Positions 33,170-41,573 of a stretch of 60,790 bases of DNA are shown here, in pieces; position 1 is the stretch's first letter; the number at the start of each line of letters is the position of its first letter. The stretch is from Candidatus Cybelea septentrionalis (GTDB lineage: Bacteria > Vulcanimicrobiota > Vulcanimicrobiia > Vulcanimicrobiales > Vulcanimicrobiaceae). The stretch is taken from positions 58,224 to 119,013 of the forward strand of contig PMHJ01000010.1 in NCBI GenBank assembly GCA_003158175.1. Reading direction: 5' to 3'. Position numbers and translations under genes: made by a program. Below the pieces are notes generated by a model. It searched no databases, was not told the origin of the DNA, and saw nothing but the letters and a program-made list of their open reading frames with translations.

Positions 33170-33926
33170 AGCCATTCGCAAACGCTGCCGCTTAACTCCG
33201 CTTTAATGAACGCACCGACAGTGCGAATCGGTACGCTGACAGTCTAGCGCGCCAGTAAGTTTCCGGTGGGTTTCCTTGCCCTGTGTGAGGCGTTAGAGGC
33301 TCGCGCGACTCCTAACACAGGCGACGGAATCGGAACGCTTACAGAGCCCGTATGCGTTATCGTTTTGACGCGGGTGCCAAAGCGGAGATAGTCAACTGCC
33401 GGGTCTGCTGGAGGGCCGCTGCTGCTACGTCGGTCGCGGTCGATTGGGGTGAACACCGGAACCGGCCGTCAGAAATGCACGTGCGATTAGTTTCCTTGTA
33501 AAATGTCTGCTAGGCGTCAAGGATGCGACCCCTTTGCCCTCGTTTGACTGTCGTTCGGGTTGACATGACGGACGAAACGCTAACGGCTTTTCCGAAACGC
33601 TAACAAGTTGAGCGTGACATGGGGTTAAGGGTCGCATCGGTGGGGGTTGACAGGGGGTACCCTTTACTACCCCTTTTGTCGTAATCGAATGCGTCTACGT
33701 CTCGTGTTTCGTCTGCAGGGTGAAGGTGAGTACCTGAAGCGGAGCGTTCGCGGTGCTCGTGGCGTCGTGTGCGGCCGGTGTGAGCTTCCTGGCTAGTGTG
33801 TCTGTCGTCTATGCTGCGGCGGCGTCTGCGTCGTCTTGGCTGGCCCGCGCTAGGGTGCTCGTAGGGTAGCCTCCCCGCCGAGCCGAAGCGAGAAGGCGCT
33901 CGACACTGTAGCAGGGGGTTTGTCCG
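33170..33926. other. Non-coding region with repeats, candidate recombination site
   Basis: About 750 bases follow the recombinase without a credible gene. Seen: a direct repeat CGAAACGCTAAC at 33573-33584 and 33593-33604 (20-base step), lying between inverted arms GATGCGACCC (33522-33531) and GGGTCGCATC (33629-33638). A TTGACA box at about 33646 may start a plus-strand promoter for the membrane cassette. The symmetry suggests a resolution or binding site. Confidence 0.4.
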
Positions 33927-34667
33927 ATGGTCGTTTGGACCGGAGCCGGTATCTTAGTGCTTCTCGTCGCGCTTATAGGTTGGGCCTTGGGCGTTAGTCT
34001 TGGTGGCTCGCACTTCGGCGGCCCGATTGGATTGCTTGCGTCGGGCGGCCTCCTCTGGCTTGTCGGGCGCAAGCTAAATAACCCCTCCAATGACAGGATT
34101 CTGTACGACCCGGCCACTGGCGCAGAAGTCCGCGCCGGGAAACGCCATACATTGTTTTGGATTCGCATGGAGCACTGGGGCGTTCTCGTGGTCATCATGG
34201 GAGTCGTTGCCTTCTTTATGCCGCAGACTTCAGCCACTAATACCTCAGTAAGCTCCGGCTGTTCAGACGACGCTTTTCAGAAGCACTTGATGGGCCAGGT
34301 AGTGAGTGCGAAACAGAACTTGGCGAGTGGGCACTCCGTCACATCCATCCAGGAGTCGAGGGCGGTAGAAAAGGCCGCTGCGGCTTGCATCCGTGCAGAC
34401 GATAGTGCCGACATATATCACTATATCCATTCGTTCGCAGCCATGATTGAAGCGCAGGCTCGAATGGCAACCGGCGACGCCAACGGCATCAGTATTTTCA
34501 TGGATGCCACGACTGAAGCTCAAGAACTCGCAGAAAAGTCGGACATAGACCCTGACCTGCAGAAGATGGCGAAGAACCTTGTCGCTATGGCACACGCAGA
34601 GATGAAGGAGATTCAGTCCTCAAAGCCTGGCGACCTGATTAAACCGCCTCCTTCGCCGACCCCATGA
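33927..34667 (+). CDS. Membrane protein, cargo gene 1
   Basis: The protein has 246 residues. It has two or three hydrophobic helices: VWTGAGILVLLVALIGWALG near the N-terminus, IGLLASGGLLWLVG, and one at about 85-100 (WGVLVVIMGVVAFFM). The rest is a soluble helical domain (about 110-235) ending in a Pro-rich tail. DPATGAEVRAGKRHTLFWI is a cytosolic loop. It shares ATGA with the next gene. No family recognised. It opens a four-gene cassette near the right end of element 1. Confidence 0.7.
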   Translation: MVVWTGAGILVLLVALIGWALGVSLGGSHFGGPIGLLASGGLLWLVGRKLNNPSNDRILYDPATGAEVRAGKRHTLFWIRMEHWGVLVVIMGVVAFFMPQTSATNTSVSSGCSDDAFQKHLMGQVVSAKQNLASGHSVTSIQESRAVEKAAAACIRADDSADIYHYIHSFAAMIEAQARMATGDANGISIFMDATTEAQELAEKSDIDPDLQKMAKNLVAMAHAEMKEIQSSKPGDLIKPPPSPTP

Positions 34668-34960
34668 CGCGCCCTAATGTCTGTCTTGTATGCAAGCTCG
34701 TCAAGCGCGCTGGCGACAACGTGACCGTCGAAGTCAATACGTTCGACGATTCGCGCAAACCCTACCTTAAGGTTATTTATACCGCCGCGAAGCACTTTGC
34801 GAACGTCGATGGCCGCGATTGCATTGAGGTCGTGCCGTCAATGAGTCTGAGCGGTTGGGTCGTTACGTTCCCGACCGTTTGGCCTGGGACGAACCTCGCT
34901 AGGGGTGCCGGGGCAGAACTTCCGGTGCCGCAAGCCGACCTTATCTATGCCTCTCGGTAG
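34664..34960 (+). CDS. Small protein, cargo gene 2
   Basis: The protein has 98 residues, translationally coupled (ATGA) to the previous gene. CLVCK near the N-terminus could be half a metal site. The rest looks beta-rich (DNVTVEVNTFDD, GWVVTFPTVW). No signal peptide. Unknown function, probably a partner of the neighbouring membrane proteins. Confidence 0.55.
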   Translation: MTRPNVCLVCKLVKRAGDNVTVEVNTFDDSRKPYLKVIYTAAKHFANVDGRDCIEVVPSMSLSGWVVTFPTVWPGTNLARGAGAELPVPQADLIYASR

Positions 34961-35219
34961 CCGCCTCAAAGAGATTTTCAGTGGTGGCCTCGGTTTTGTA
35001 TGGGTCTTGGCTCAGTTCGCCGTTTACGTTTGGCTGGCAGGCGCTTCGCTAAAGTACGACCAGCGCGTTATAGGTATAGGTTCGTTCCAGCCGGATTGGA
35101 TTAACTACCTAGTCGGGACGTTCTTCCCGCCGGTGCTTGTGTTCGCCCTACTGTCTCTTATACTTGACGCGATATTTGACGTGTTCAGACTGCTCGCGCA
35201 CGTCCTGACGTTCGGCTAA
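34947..35219 (+). CDS. Two-helix membrane protein, cargo gene 3
   Basis: The protein has 90 residues from the ATG at 34947, overlapping gene 2 by 14 bases. Two hydrophobic helices (GFVWVLAQFAVYVWLAG and FFPPVLVFALLSLILDAIF) flank a loop with several charged residues. No family recognised. Confidence 0.6.
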   Translation: MPLGSRLKEIFSGGLGFVWVLAQFAVYVWLAGASLKYDQRVIGIGSFQPDWINYLVGTFFPPVLVFALLSLILDAIFDVFRLLAHVLTFG

Positions 35220-35245
35220 TATCTCATGGTATAATCGCGAACGGC

Positions 35246-35758
35246 ATGGACGACTACTACGCAAAACAGGCCGAAGAGGAGCGCGGCGTAACGCGCATTC
35301 TAATGTACGTGTGGATTGCGGAGATGGCGTGGGTTAGTTTCTTCGGGATGAGAAGCGTCACGCACCCTAACACCTGTAGCCTCGGGGCACTTTTCGGCGT
35401 AACCCTGCTGTTCTCGCTCAACTACATCGTGCCGTTCTGGTTCCTCTTGCAGGGACTTGGTCTTCTTGTCATTGGGAAAGCCGATGATGCTCGGGCTGCT
35501 TTCAAGGACGGCATCGCAAAGATAGTGCGCTGGTACAAGGCTGCACCTACGCTGACGTTCGTCGCGTTGGGCCTGCTCCTGTGGACTGCGTACAATGTTT
35601 CATTCCGATACCATGTAACGCTAGATTACCGCGACTCATATTCCGACGACTTAGCACAGGTTCAGACCACGAAGGATTCGCTCACCGGAGACGTTACGCA
35701 ACGGACCTTTAGCGAAGAAGCCTGCTATGAGGCGTGGGACCGAGAACACTCGCCTTGA
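35246..35758 (+). CDS. Multi-pass membrane protein, cargo gene 4
   Basis: The protein has 170 residues. It has about three or four hydrophobic helices (ILMYVWIAEMAWVSFFGM, LGALFGVTLLFSLNYIVPF with FWFLLQGLGLLVIG, and TLTFVALGLLLWTAYN), then an acidic soluble tail. It follows gene 3 by 26 bases. No known family recognised. Confidence 0.6.
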   Translation: MDDYYAKQAEEERGVTRILMYVWIAEMAWVSFFGMRSVTHPNTCSLGALFGVTLLFSLNYIVPFWFLLQGLGLLVIGKADDARAAFKDGIAKIVRWYKAAPTLTFVALGLLLWTAYNVSFRYHVTLDYRDSYSDDLAQVQTTKDSLTGDVTQRTFSEEACYEAWDREHSP

Positions 35759-35860
35759 GCGTGTTGGCCTTCGGCCTTTCTGGTTAGTTGTGAATACTGT
35801 AAAGCCCTTAGCATTCTTCGAAGTCGAGGAGCCTGCCCCGTGGCTAGGAACCCATAGATT

Positions 35861-36820
35861 ATGATTGCGGAGCGTCACCATTATGTACCGCAGTTCTATT
35901 TGCGCTGTTTTGTAAAGAACCCGAAGCGTCCACGCTTACTTGCGATTGATACCACCGAACGTAAGACATTTCACCCGTCGCCAAAAGATGTCGCAGTCGA
36001 GCTTAACTTTCACACCGTAGATGTTTCCGGCAAGCCCAGCGACATTGTGGAAACCAAAATCGCGGAAATGGAAAGCGAGTTTGCCCCGGCCATAGCCCGA
36101 ATAAGGGAAAGCCAGTCTCTCGCAAACGACGAAGACCGCAGTTTGCTGTTCACCTTCATAGCACTCCTATTTATAAAAAACCCTGGCATGAGAAGCCGCA
36201 TCTCGAAGCCCTTAGGGGACATTGCTCTTTACACGATGGGGATGCAGGCTAGTAACTCAAAAGCCTGGGCTCTGAAAATGGAGGAAGCAAAGCAAGAGGG
36301 CACCATCGAGCAAGATGATGATACCGAGAAACTACGGCACCTTTTGCTGCAAGGCAACGCATTCAAAGTCGGGCTATCCGTTGCGGGCCATCTTCATTTC
36401 GAGTTTAGCGCGGTTGCTTTCATCGCTAAGATGCTGGCGCAACGTCATTGGATACTACTTAGAGCGCCTCAAGATAAGACCGGATTTATCACTAGCGACA
36501 ATCCAGTGACGCTGACCTGGTACGACCAGGAGGGGACTCCATATTCTCCAGGTCTGGGACTGCCTAATACCCAGTTACTTTTCCCTATTGCCAACGAGCT
36601 TGGCCTGATGGGGACATTTGAATATCCCTCGCAGTTTCTGGATGCTAACGATGAAGCTATCGCCGGATTCAACGGGAACACGATAATCCACCGCAACCGT
36701 CAGGTCTACGCCCGCGACTCGGATTTTCTCTATCAGATGAAGCACAACGAGAGGGCGATGCGAGGCTTTGAACTGCTCACTGACCAGGCTGTCCTGACCA
36801 AAGAGGGCAATAACGTTTAG
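35861..36820 (+). CDS. DUF4238 family protein, cargo gene 5
   Basis: The protein has 319 residues and begins ERHHYVPQFYLRCF, the hallmark of DUF4238. Later blocks are typical too: FITSDNPVTL (a conserved S-D-N-P) and LLFPI. The biochemical role of the family is not established, though members are common in mobile and accessory DNA. His5, His6 and the SDNP Asp/Asn could form a metal or active site. It is the last gene before the right att site, where cargo is usually found. Confidence 0.8.
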   Translation: MIAERHHYVPQFYLRCFVKNPKRPRLLAIDTTERKTFHPSPKDVAVELNFHTVDVSGKPSDIVETKIAEMESEFAPAIARIRESQSLANDEDRSLLFTFIALLFIKNPGMRSRISKPLGDIALYTMGMQASNSKAWALKMEEAKQEGTIEQDDDTEKLRHLLLQGNAFKVGLSVAGHLHFEFSAVAFIAKMLAQRHWILLRAPQDKTGFITSDNPVTLTWYDQEGTPYSPGLGLPNTQLLFPIANELGLMGTFEYPSQFLDANDEAIAGFNGNTIIHRNRQVYARDSDFLYQMKHNERAMRGFELLTDQAVLTKEGNNV

Positions 36821-37033
36821 CATTATCGCCAACAGGTGGGCCTTCGAGGCGAACGAGTGACCGCGCGACCGGGAACTACCGCGCGCCCTGACTGTGCAGC
36901 CCCGGTCATTTAGCTTTATGTGGGAGGCTCCGTTTCCTGAATCCCGCTGGGAGCCTCTCGTGTCACACTCGTGTCACAGACGGGTCCGAAAAGGGCCGAC
37001 TTGAACCGGAACGGTCAGTAACCGGGACATGGA

Positions 37034-37058
37034 AAAACCCCTATCCAGTAAGGGTTTT
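37034..37058. terminator. Hairpin with A/T runs near the element junction
   Basis: AAAACCC-(11)-GGGTTTT, similar to the terminator after tRNA-Glu. Probably ends transcription at the right side of element 1. Confidence 0.5.
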
Positions 37059-37096
37059 CAGTATCAGTCAGGACCGGCCAGGACCGCAGATATAGT

Positions 37097-37117
37097 GTTC
37101 GAATCCCGCTGGGGCTA
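37097..37117 (+). repeat. att site 2 (attR of element 1, attL of element 2)
   Basis: Identical over 21 bases to the 3' end of tRNA-Glu (25402-25422) but without the rest of the tRNA. The next gene on its right is the second integrase. Confidence 0.85.
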
Positions 37118-37203
37118 TTTATTTCGTCCTTATACCGTAAGGGTTTTCACGACACTTCGAGGCTCCGTGCAACAAATGTGCAACAGCGGAGCCTCTTTCA
37201 TTT

Positions 37204-38387
37204 CTAGCCGACCAGCCTGTCGAAGGCACTCGCGGCCTCGGCGTCCCGGTCAGAATAGACGTGCAGGTAACGACTTGCCGTGACTCCGGTCGACGCATGG
37301 CCGAGCCGGTTCGAGACGACTTCTAGCGGTACGCCTGCTTTCGCGCAGAGGCTTGCATGAGCATCGCGCAAGCCGTGGAGCGTGATAGGCGTGACGCCTG
37401 CTCGAAGGATTAGGTCGAGGACTGCGCTGCCGAAGTTCCATGGGTCGATCGCTGTGCCGTCCGCATGAGCAAACACTAAGTCCTGGTCCTTGTAGGCAGG
37501 TCCAAGGAACAAACGCTCCTCAGCCTGTGCCGCTCGATGCGACTTGAGAATGGCCGCGAGTGCTTCCGGCATGGCGATCGTCCAAGTCTTGTGATTCTTC
37601 GGAGCCTTGAACGTCATGCTTTCGGTAAGTGACCGTGCGATCGTGACGGACTTGTTTTCGAAGCTCAAGTCCTGCCAGCGAAGCGCAACCCCTTCACCAC
37701 GACGGCACCCCGTGTAAGCCGCGAACGCTACCGCCGGGTAGAACCAGGGTTGTGAGGACAGGTAGCCCCGCTTCTTGGCCCGGCTGGTTGGGTTCTTCGC
37801 CTCCGCAAGCAGCTTCCGAAGCTCTCCTCCGTCAGGGCCACGGGCTTTGGTGCGATCGCCTTGGGTAGGTCACCGTCCGCGACGAGCGCCGCGACGTTGC
37901 GGCTGAGTAGCTCGCGCCTTACTCCCCAGTTCAGGACGTTCCGAAGGAGTTCGTGAGCGTAACGAATCGTCTTGGCCGAGACTGTCTTGCGACCTTCGCG
38001 GCCTTGCTCTAGCCACTTCGAATACGCGGACATGAGGTGATGCGGCTTTAGCCGCTTCGCCTGCATGGAGCCGAACTTCGGTTTGAGATAGAGCTTGACC
38101 AACGTGTCGTAGCGGCGGATTGTCGTCTCTTCCTTTTGCGTTCGCTTCTGCTTGAGGAACCTTTCGAATAACGTCGAGAGAGTGGCCTCATCCTTGACTG
38201 AGTCTCCGTTTTCGAGTGCCTTCCGTTGCGCTAGGACTTCGGCTTCGCGTTGCGTGAGGACGGCCTCGGCTTGTTTCTTTGTTACGCCTTTGAGGGTCTC
38301 GCGCTTCTGCCGACGTTTGCCGTTTTCGGGGAGTATGTCGTACTCGATGCGATACTTGCTCTGGCCGTAACGCTTTAGATACCCCAC
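37204..38387 (-). pseudogene. int: Tyrosine integrase of element 2, single frameshift
   Basis: The start is a GTG at 38387 (MGYLKRYG) with AGAGGAAA upstream. The frame is intact to about 37824, where GAGGAG-AGCTTC lacks one base. After it, the second frame continues KRGYLSSQPWFYPAV, GCRRGE, LHGLRDAH, GHASTG and SRYLHVY to 37204. All catalytic residues are present across the two frames. It is homologous to the int at 25495 along its whole length. A single indel means recent loss, an assembly error or, less likely, programmed shifting. Confidence 0.85.
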
Positions 38388-38418
38388 TTGCTTTCCTCTT
38401 GGGGTCCCGGCGCGGGTG

Positions 38419-38625
38419 TCATTCTACGGCACCGCCGAGGAACTCCCGCAAGGCGGCTTTGGGGATGATGAACTTCTGTCCGATTCGGACGCAACGGATA
38501 GCCTGTGACTTCAACGCCGCGTAGATGGAGTCGCGGCCAATAGGGAGATACTTGATAAGGTCCTGGGGAGTGAGAATTTCCGGTAGCTCTGCAAAACGCA
38601 AAGCGTTCGTAAGGGCGCTCGCCAT
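38419..38625 (-). CDS. xis: Excisionase-like HTH protein of element 2
   Basis: The protein has 68 residues and a near copy of the protein at 26712: LPEILTPQDLIKYLPIGRDS, IRCVRIGQKFIIPK, ALREFLGGAVE. It is intact although its integrase is broken. It lies 31 bases before int, the same arrangement as in element 1. Confidence 0.85.
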   Translation of the reverse strand: MASALTNALRFAELPEILTPQDLIKYLPIGRDSIYAALKSQAIRCVRIGQKFIIPKAALREFLGGAVE

Positions 38626-38767
38626 TAAGAGTTCTAGCCTTTTCTGGATTAGGTTGGGGCTCGGATGGCAGCACTAGCCGCCGTGATATAGTTCTTCGAA
38701 ACAGACTGCGGTATTGCAACTTGCTTGAGTAGAGGACCGCAGACGCGGGCCTCTAAACTGGCCTAAA

Positions 38768-39439
38768 ATGGGTAGGGCAATCGCAAAGGTTATTGCCGTA
38801 GTCGGTGGTTTAGTATTCTCGTTCTGGACCGGGGCGGCGTTTCTGCTCGATAATATTGGACGCGCGGAGACCCTCGCCGATCTAGCGCACCATCACCACG
38901 ATCTGCTCAAGTGGCTGGTTTCAACACCCCCAGCTTACCCCGGCATCGGTGCTCTCGCAATCGCGGGCGTTCTTTGCTACCTACTTTTAGCCGGACCTCA
39001 ATCATCACAACCCGCGTCAGCACATTCCCTTGCGCCACATCCGTCGCATGATCTTGCGCCACGGGAGACCGCGCCGCTAGTGGTACAACCGCAAAACCAT
39101 TCACGCTCCCGAGGCACGTTGAAGAGCTTGAGCGCAAGATCCAGAAAACCGAAGCGAGCCTCGTCTACGTCGATGCACTTTTTTCGCACTTTGAACTCGA
39201 CGGCGAAGGACGTATGCCACAGCAAGCGTGGCGTGCACTTCGCCCTATCGTCGAGATGGTCGGCCGTATCAACGTGGCCTTCACGGCGGTTCGTCATTGG
39301 ACGAAGGCTAATAGACATCCTCGAACAACCTGCCGCCGTCAGCACAGTGGCGAGGGAAAGCGCAGAAAACGATCGTGCGTGCGTGCGTGCGTGCGTGCGT
39401 CAACTGCCAGGGCTGATCGTTACGGCCATCGGACCATAA
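38768..39439 (+). pseudogene. Membrane-anchored protein, frameshift suspected
   Basis: The first frame gives two membrane helices (IAKVIAVVGGLVFSFWTGAAF and YPGIGALAIAGVLCYLLLAG) around a His-rich loop. From about 39050-39110 the same frame turns Ser/Arg-rich and unprotein-like. The next frame reads LPRHVEELERKIQKTEASLV and SHFELDGEGRMPQQAWRALR, a believable coiled coil and helix. One indel probably separates them. The family is unknown, and the end is blurred by a tetranucleotide repeat. Confidence 0.4.
39374..39400. repeat. CGTG tetranucleotide repeat, 6.75 units
   Basis: 27 bases of (CGTG)n. It touches the stop codon of the minus-strand lipoprotein and lies in the 3' part of the plus-strand frameshifted ORF. 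Such runs slip during replication. Confidence 0.9.
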
Positions 39440-40365
39440 CCTGGGCCTTGGAATACTTTAGTTGGCGAGCCGCCTTGTGGGTAGTTCCAAAAGCCGATGT
39501 TTTTGGCCCCCTGCTTCTTCCCGTTGCGTCTCACCGGGACGATCGCCGTGCCCCCATAAATCCACGTTCCCCCGAAGCCACCCCCGCTGTGCTTTATCGC
39601 CGTTCTGCCTACAACGGTTGCTCCAGAGCTGTTAAACGCGACCCTGTAGATTTTGCGAGCTTCCTCGTCGGCGATAGTCATATATTTTCCGTCCCATTGA
39701 ACTTGCCCAGGCCTCTCGATTCCAAAAGCTAGCAGAACGGTTTTTAGTTCGCTGGCTCCGGCGGGGAGTTCTGCAAATGCCCCCGGGTCACCACCGATAT
39801 ACCCGTCGGCAAAAAGATTGCCCGAGCCGTCGTAACCACAATACAGCATGTGCTCGAAATCTGAGTCGGTGTAAGTAGTTTGGTTGCCCTTGGCGTTTTT
39901 AAAAATGGCGACTCCGGCTCCGTAGTAGCCGCTAAAGGTTACGGCAAGGTTCCCGGTGGTGGGATCAACGGAACAACTCTGGTAGATATAGTTGCCATTA
40001 CCGAACTCATTTATCGGACTTGTGCCACCGTGTGCAAACTCTTGAATGTAGCCGTCGCCGATCAGGAATACGTTCCCCTTAGTATCCGAGCAGAGCCCAC
40101 GAGCTGTTGCGTTCAAGGTACCGACGAGTTCCCCGGCCGGATACGTGTAGTATGCAACGAGCTGCCCCGGATCAGCCGGCGCGACGTAGAGAAGATCGCC
40201 GTAGGAACCAGACGCCGGTCGAACGCGATGCTGAGCGTGCTGAAGTTCGCCGTTTTGGTTCGCGTTCGGTCCAGCGAGGAAATCTTGGCTTATAGGGCTG
40301 GCGCAGCCGCTTACGATCGTAACCAGACCAAATGTCGCCGCGGGTATAGCGAGGCGGTTGAACAT
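39400..40365 (-). CDS. Beta-propeller-like lipoprotein (paralogue of 4446)
   Basis: The protein has 321 residues. The lipoprotein signal ends in IVSG-C21. The mature part shares GLCSDTKGNVF, EFAHGG, CSVDPTTGNLAVTF, ELPAGASELK and QWDGKYMTIAD with the lipoprotein at 4446-5414. A surface-anchored propeller is likely, with unknown binding. It lies inside the proposed element 2, so it is either cargo or shows that the element border is nearer. Confidence 0.8.
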   Translation of the reverse strand: MFNRLAIPAATFGLVTIVSGCASPISQDFLAGPNANQNGELQHAQHRVRPASGSYGDLLYVAPADPGQLVAYYTYPAGELVGTLNATARGLCSDTKGNVFLIGDGYIQEFAHGGTSPINEFGNGNYIYQSCSVDPTTGNLAVTFSGYYGAGVAIFKNAKGNQTTYTDSDFEHMLYCGYDGSGNLFADGYIGGDPGAFAELPAGASELKTVLLAFGIERPGQVQWDGKYMTIADEEARKIYRVAFNSSGATVVGRTAIKHSGGGFGGTWIYGGTAIVPVRRNGKKQGAKNIGFWNYPQGGSPTKVFQGPGYGPMAVTISPGS

Positions 40366-40411
40366 AGCGCAGACCTCCCAGAGAAGCGTGGCCCTCGTGC
40401 GCGCACGCGCA

Positions 40412-40867
40412 TTAGGGGGGGTCGCCCCCGAAATGACCCGTTTCGCGGCTGCTTTGGCTGCTTCCCGGACCGTTGCTTACGGGGACTCGGCGCTGGCGTT
40501 TCCGAGAAGCTCGTTCAAACGCTCTGCGATGCGGAGCGCGTCGGCGTAGTTTTCGCTGCGCGGTGGGGTGGCAGTCGCCGGTTTCAATAGGCTGCGAAAT
40601 GGCCGTAGCTCCTTCGGCTGCTTCCTGGCCGGCAGGTTGAAACGAGGCTTGAGCGGATTCGTCGCTCGTCGGCGCGTCGGCCGGTTGAAGCGCCACCTCG
40701 GCGGCGATCTTTGCTTTGCGCGCTGCAACCGACGCGCGACCGCCGAGCCGCCCGATGCTAGCGTAATAGTTTCGCTCGGTGGTCGCGAGCCTTTTCGTTG
40801 CCGCGCCCACGCGGTGCGCCAACTCGCGCATGCTGCGACGAAACTGTGCTTCGGTTGGTTCAAACAT
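40412..40867 (-). CDS. Small helical protein, possible C-terminal frameshift
   Basis: From the ATG at 40867 (MFEPTEAQFRRSMRELAHRV) the frame gives a helical domain with RNYYASIGRLGGRASVAARKAK, then an Ala/Gln-rich linker. The last 45 residues in this frame are Arg/Ser-rich. The next frame over the same bases reads ENYADALRIAERLNELLGNA and stops at 40477, which is more protein-like. A one-base shift near 40580 is suspected. No family recognised. Confidence 0.4.
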   Translation of the reverse strand: MFEPTEAQFRRSMRELAHRVGAATKRLATTERNYYASIGRLGGRASVAARKAKIAAEVALQPADAPTSDESAQASFQPAGQEAAEGATAISQPIETGDCHPTAQRKLRRRAPHRRAFERASRKRQRRVPVSNGPGSSQSSRETGHFGGDPP

Positions 40868-41573
40868 ACGACGATTATAGCGCAGATATTTCGCGAAATT
40901 TGAAATCGGGGTCCTTTGCAAACAAGTGGTTCCGCGCGAACGGTGGCGATTGGGCTTTCGCTTCGCGCGCCCAGCGTGAGGAATGACGGTCCACCGGCCC
41001 CACACTCCTCATGCCGAGCCGACCGCCGGATCGGCGACCTGACCGCGCGCATAGCGGGGTGGGGCGAGCCTCCGAATGAGTCGTCGGGCGAGCCTCACGG
41101 CGCAAGGGTGAAAGGATCATGCGCCGCGGGGAGAGTCGCGACCGAGAGGGCCGTGCATTGAGAGGAAGGTGACCGCAGCGCCGGCCCGTCCTTGCCGTTT
41201 CCTCGCCGCTGCGCCCCGCTTACACAATCCGACGGCCTTTTTCGTCAACTCGCGCGCAAGAGCATTGTGCGCCTCGCATTCGGCTGCGTGCACGCACGGT
41301 TGCCAAACGGTTGCCGTCGATGGCAACCGTTCTTGCCCATCGACGACCGGACGTCAGGGCGAAAACCCATATTTTACGCGGCCTTTTGTCCGTCCGCGAC
41401 CGCGCTTGGCCACGCACGGGCGGATTCGACTCCCGCTGGGGCTAAGAATTCCTTCATGTCCGCAAGAGCGCGAGCGCGCCTTGGTTTCTACGGACAAGAT
41501 CGATTTAAAAGTTAATGATTTCCCCGGCAGTTCGTAACATCGTTGCAACAACAATATGCGAACATACATTCGT
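40868..41573. other. Gene-free stretch with hairpin and att-like site
   Basis: About 700 GC-rich bases without a credible gene. A perfect hairpin AACGGTTGCC-GTCGAT-GGCAACCGTT spans 41306-41331, with a third half-site (ACGGTTGCCA) at 41297. The imperfect att core lies at 41424-41444. Confidence 0.5.
41424..41444 (+). repeat. att site 3, imperfect
   Basis: ATTCGACTCCCGCTGGGGCTA against GTTCGAATCCCGCTGGGGCTA: 19 of 21 identical. It could be attR of element 2, or the scar of an older tRNA-Glu end. Confidence 0.6.

Larger units (their letters stand above)
25402..37117. mobile_element. Integrative element 1 in tRNA-Glu (about 11.7 kb)
   Basis: It is bounded by exact 21-base att repeats. It carries Int and Xis next to the tRNA, a replication initiator with iterons, small HTH genes, a regulator with a promoter array, a second tyrosine recombinase, a membrane-protein cassette and a DUF4238 gene. 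Its base use is visibly richer in A+T than the flanking chromosome. I find no virion, packaging or conjugation gene. It may therefore be a satellite, an integrative plasmid or a small integrative mobilizable element. Confidence 0.8.
36821..37203. other. Junction of the two integrated elements
   Basis: This holds the 3' flank of the DUF4238 gene, a remnant-like AATCCCGCTGGGAGCC (36938) resembling the att core, a TGTCACACTCGTGTCAC repeat (compare 25483-25500), a hairpin at 37034-37058, the att core at 37097-37117 and arm-like GTGCAACAAATGTGCAAC repeats (37167-37184). Short GTGTCAC and GTGCAAC direct repeats beside each integrase end are candidate arm-type Int sites. Confidence 0.6.
37097..41444. 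mobile_element. Integrative element 2, decayed (about 4.3 kb)
   Basis: It starts at att site 2 with an int/xis pair homologous to that of element 1. It probably ends at 41424-41444, which matches the att core at 19 of 21 bases. Contents: a frameshifted integrase, an excisionase, a membrane ORF with a suspected frameshift, a lipoprotein and a small helical protein. The right border is less certain, because the lipoprotein looks chromosomal in type. Confidence 0.55.

Noticed and set aside
25402-37117. Complete prophage
   Set aside because: No terminase, portal, capsid, tail or lysis genes could be found between the att sites.
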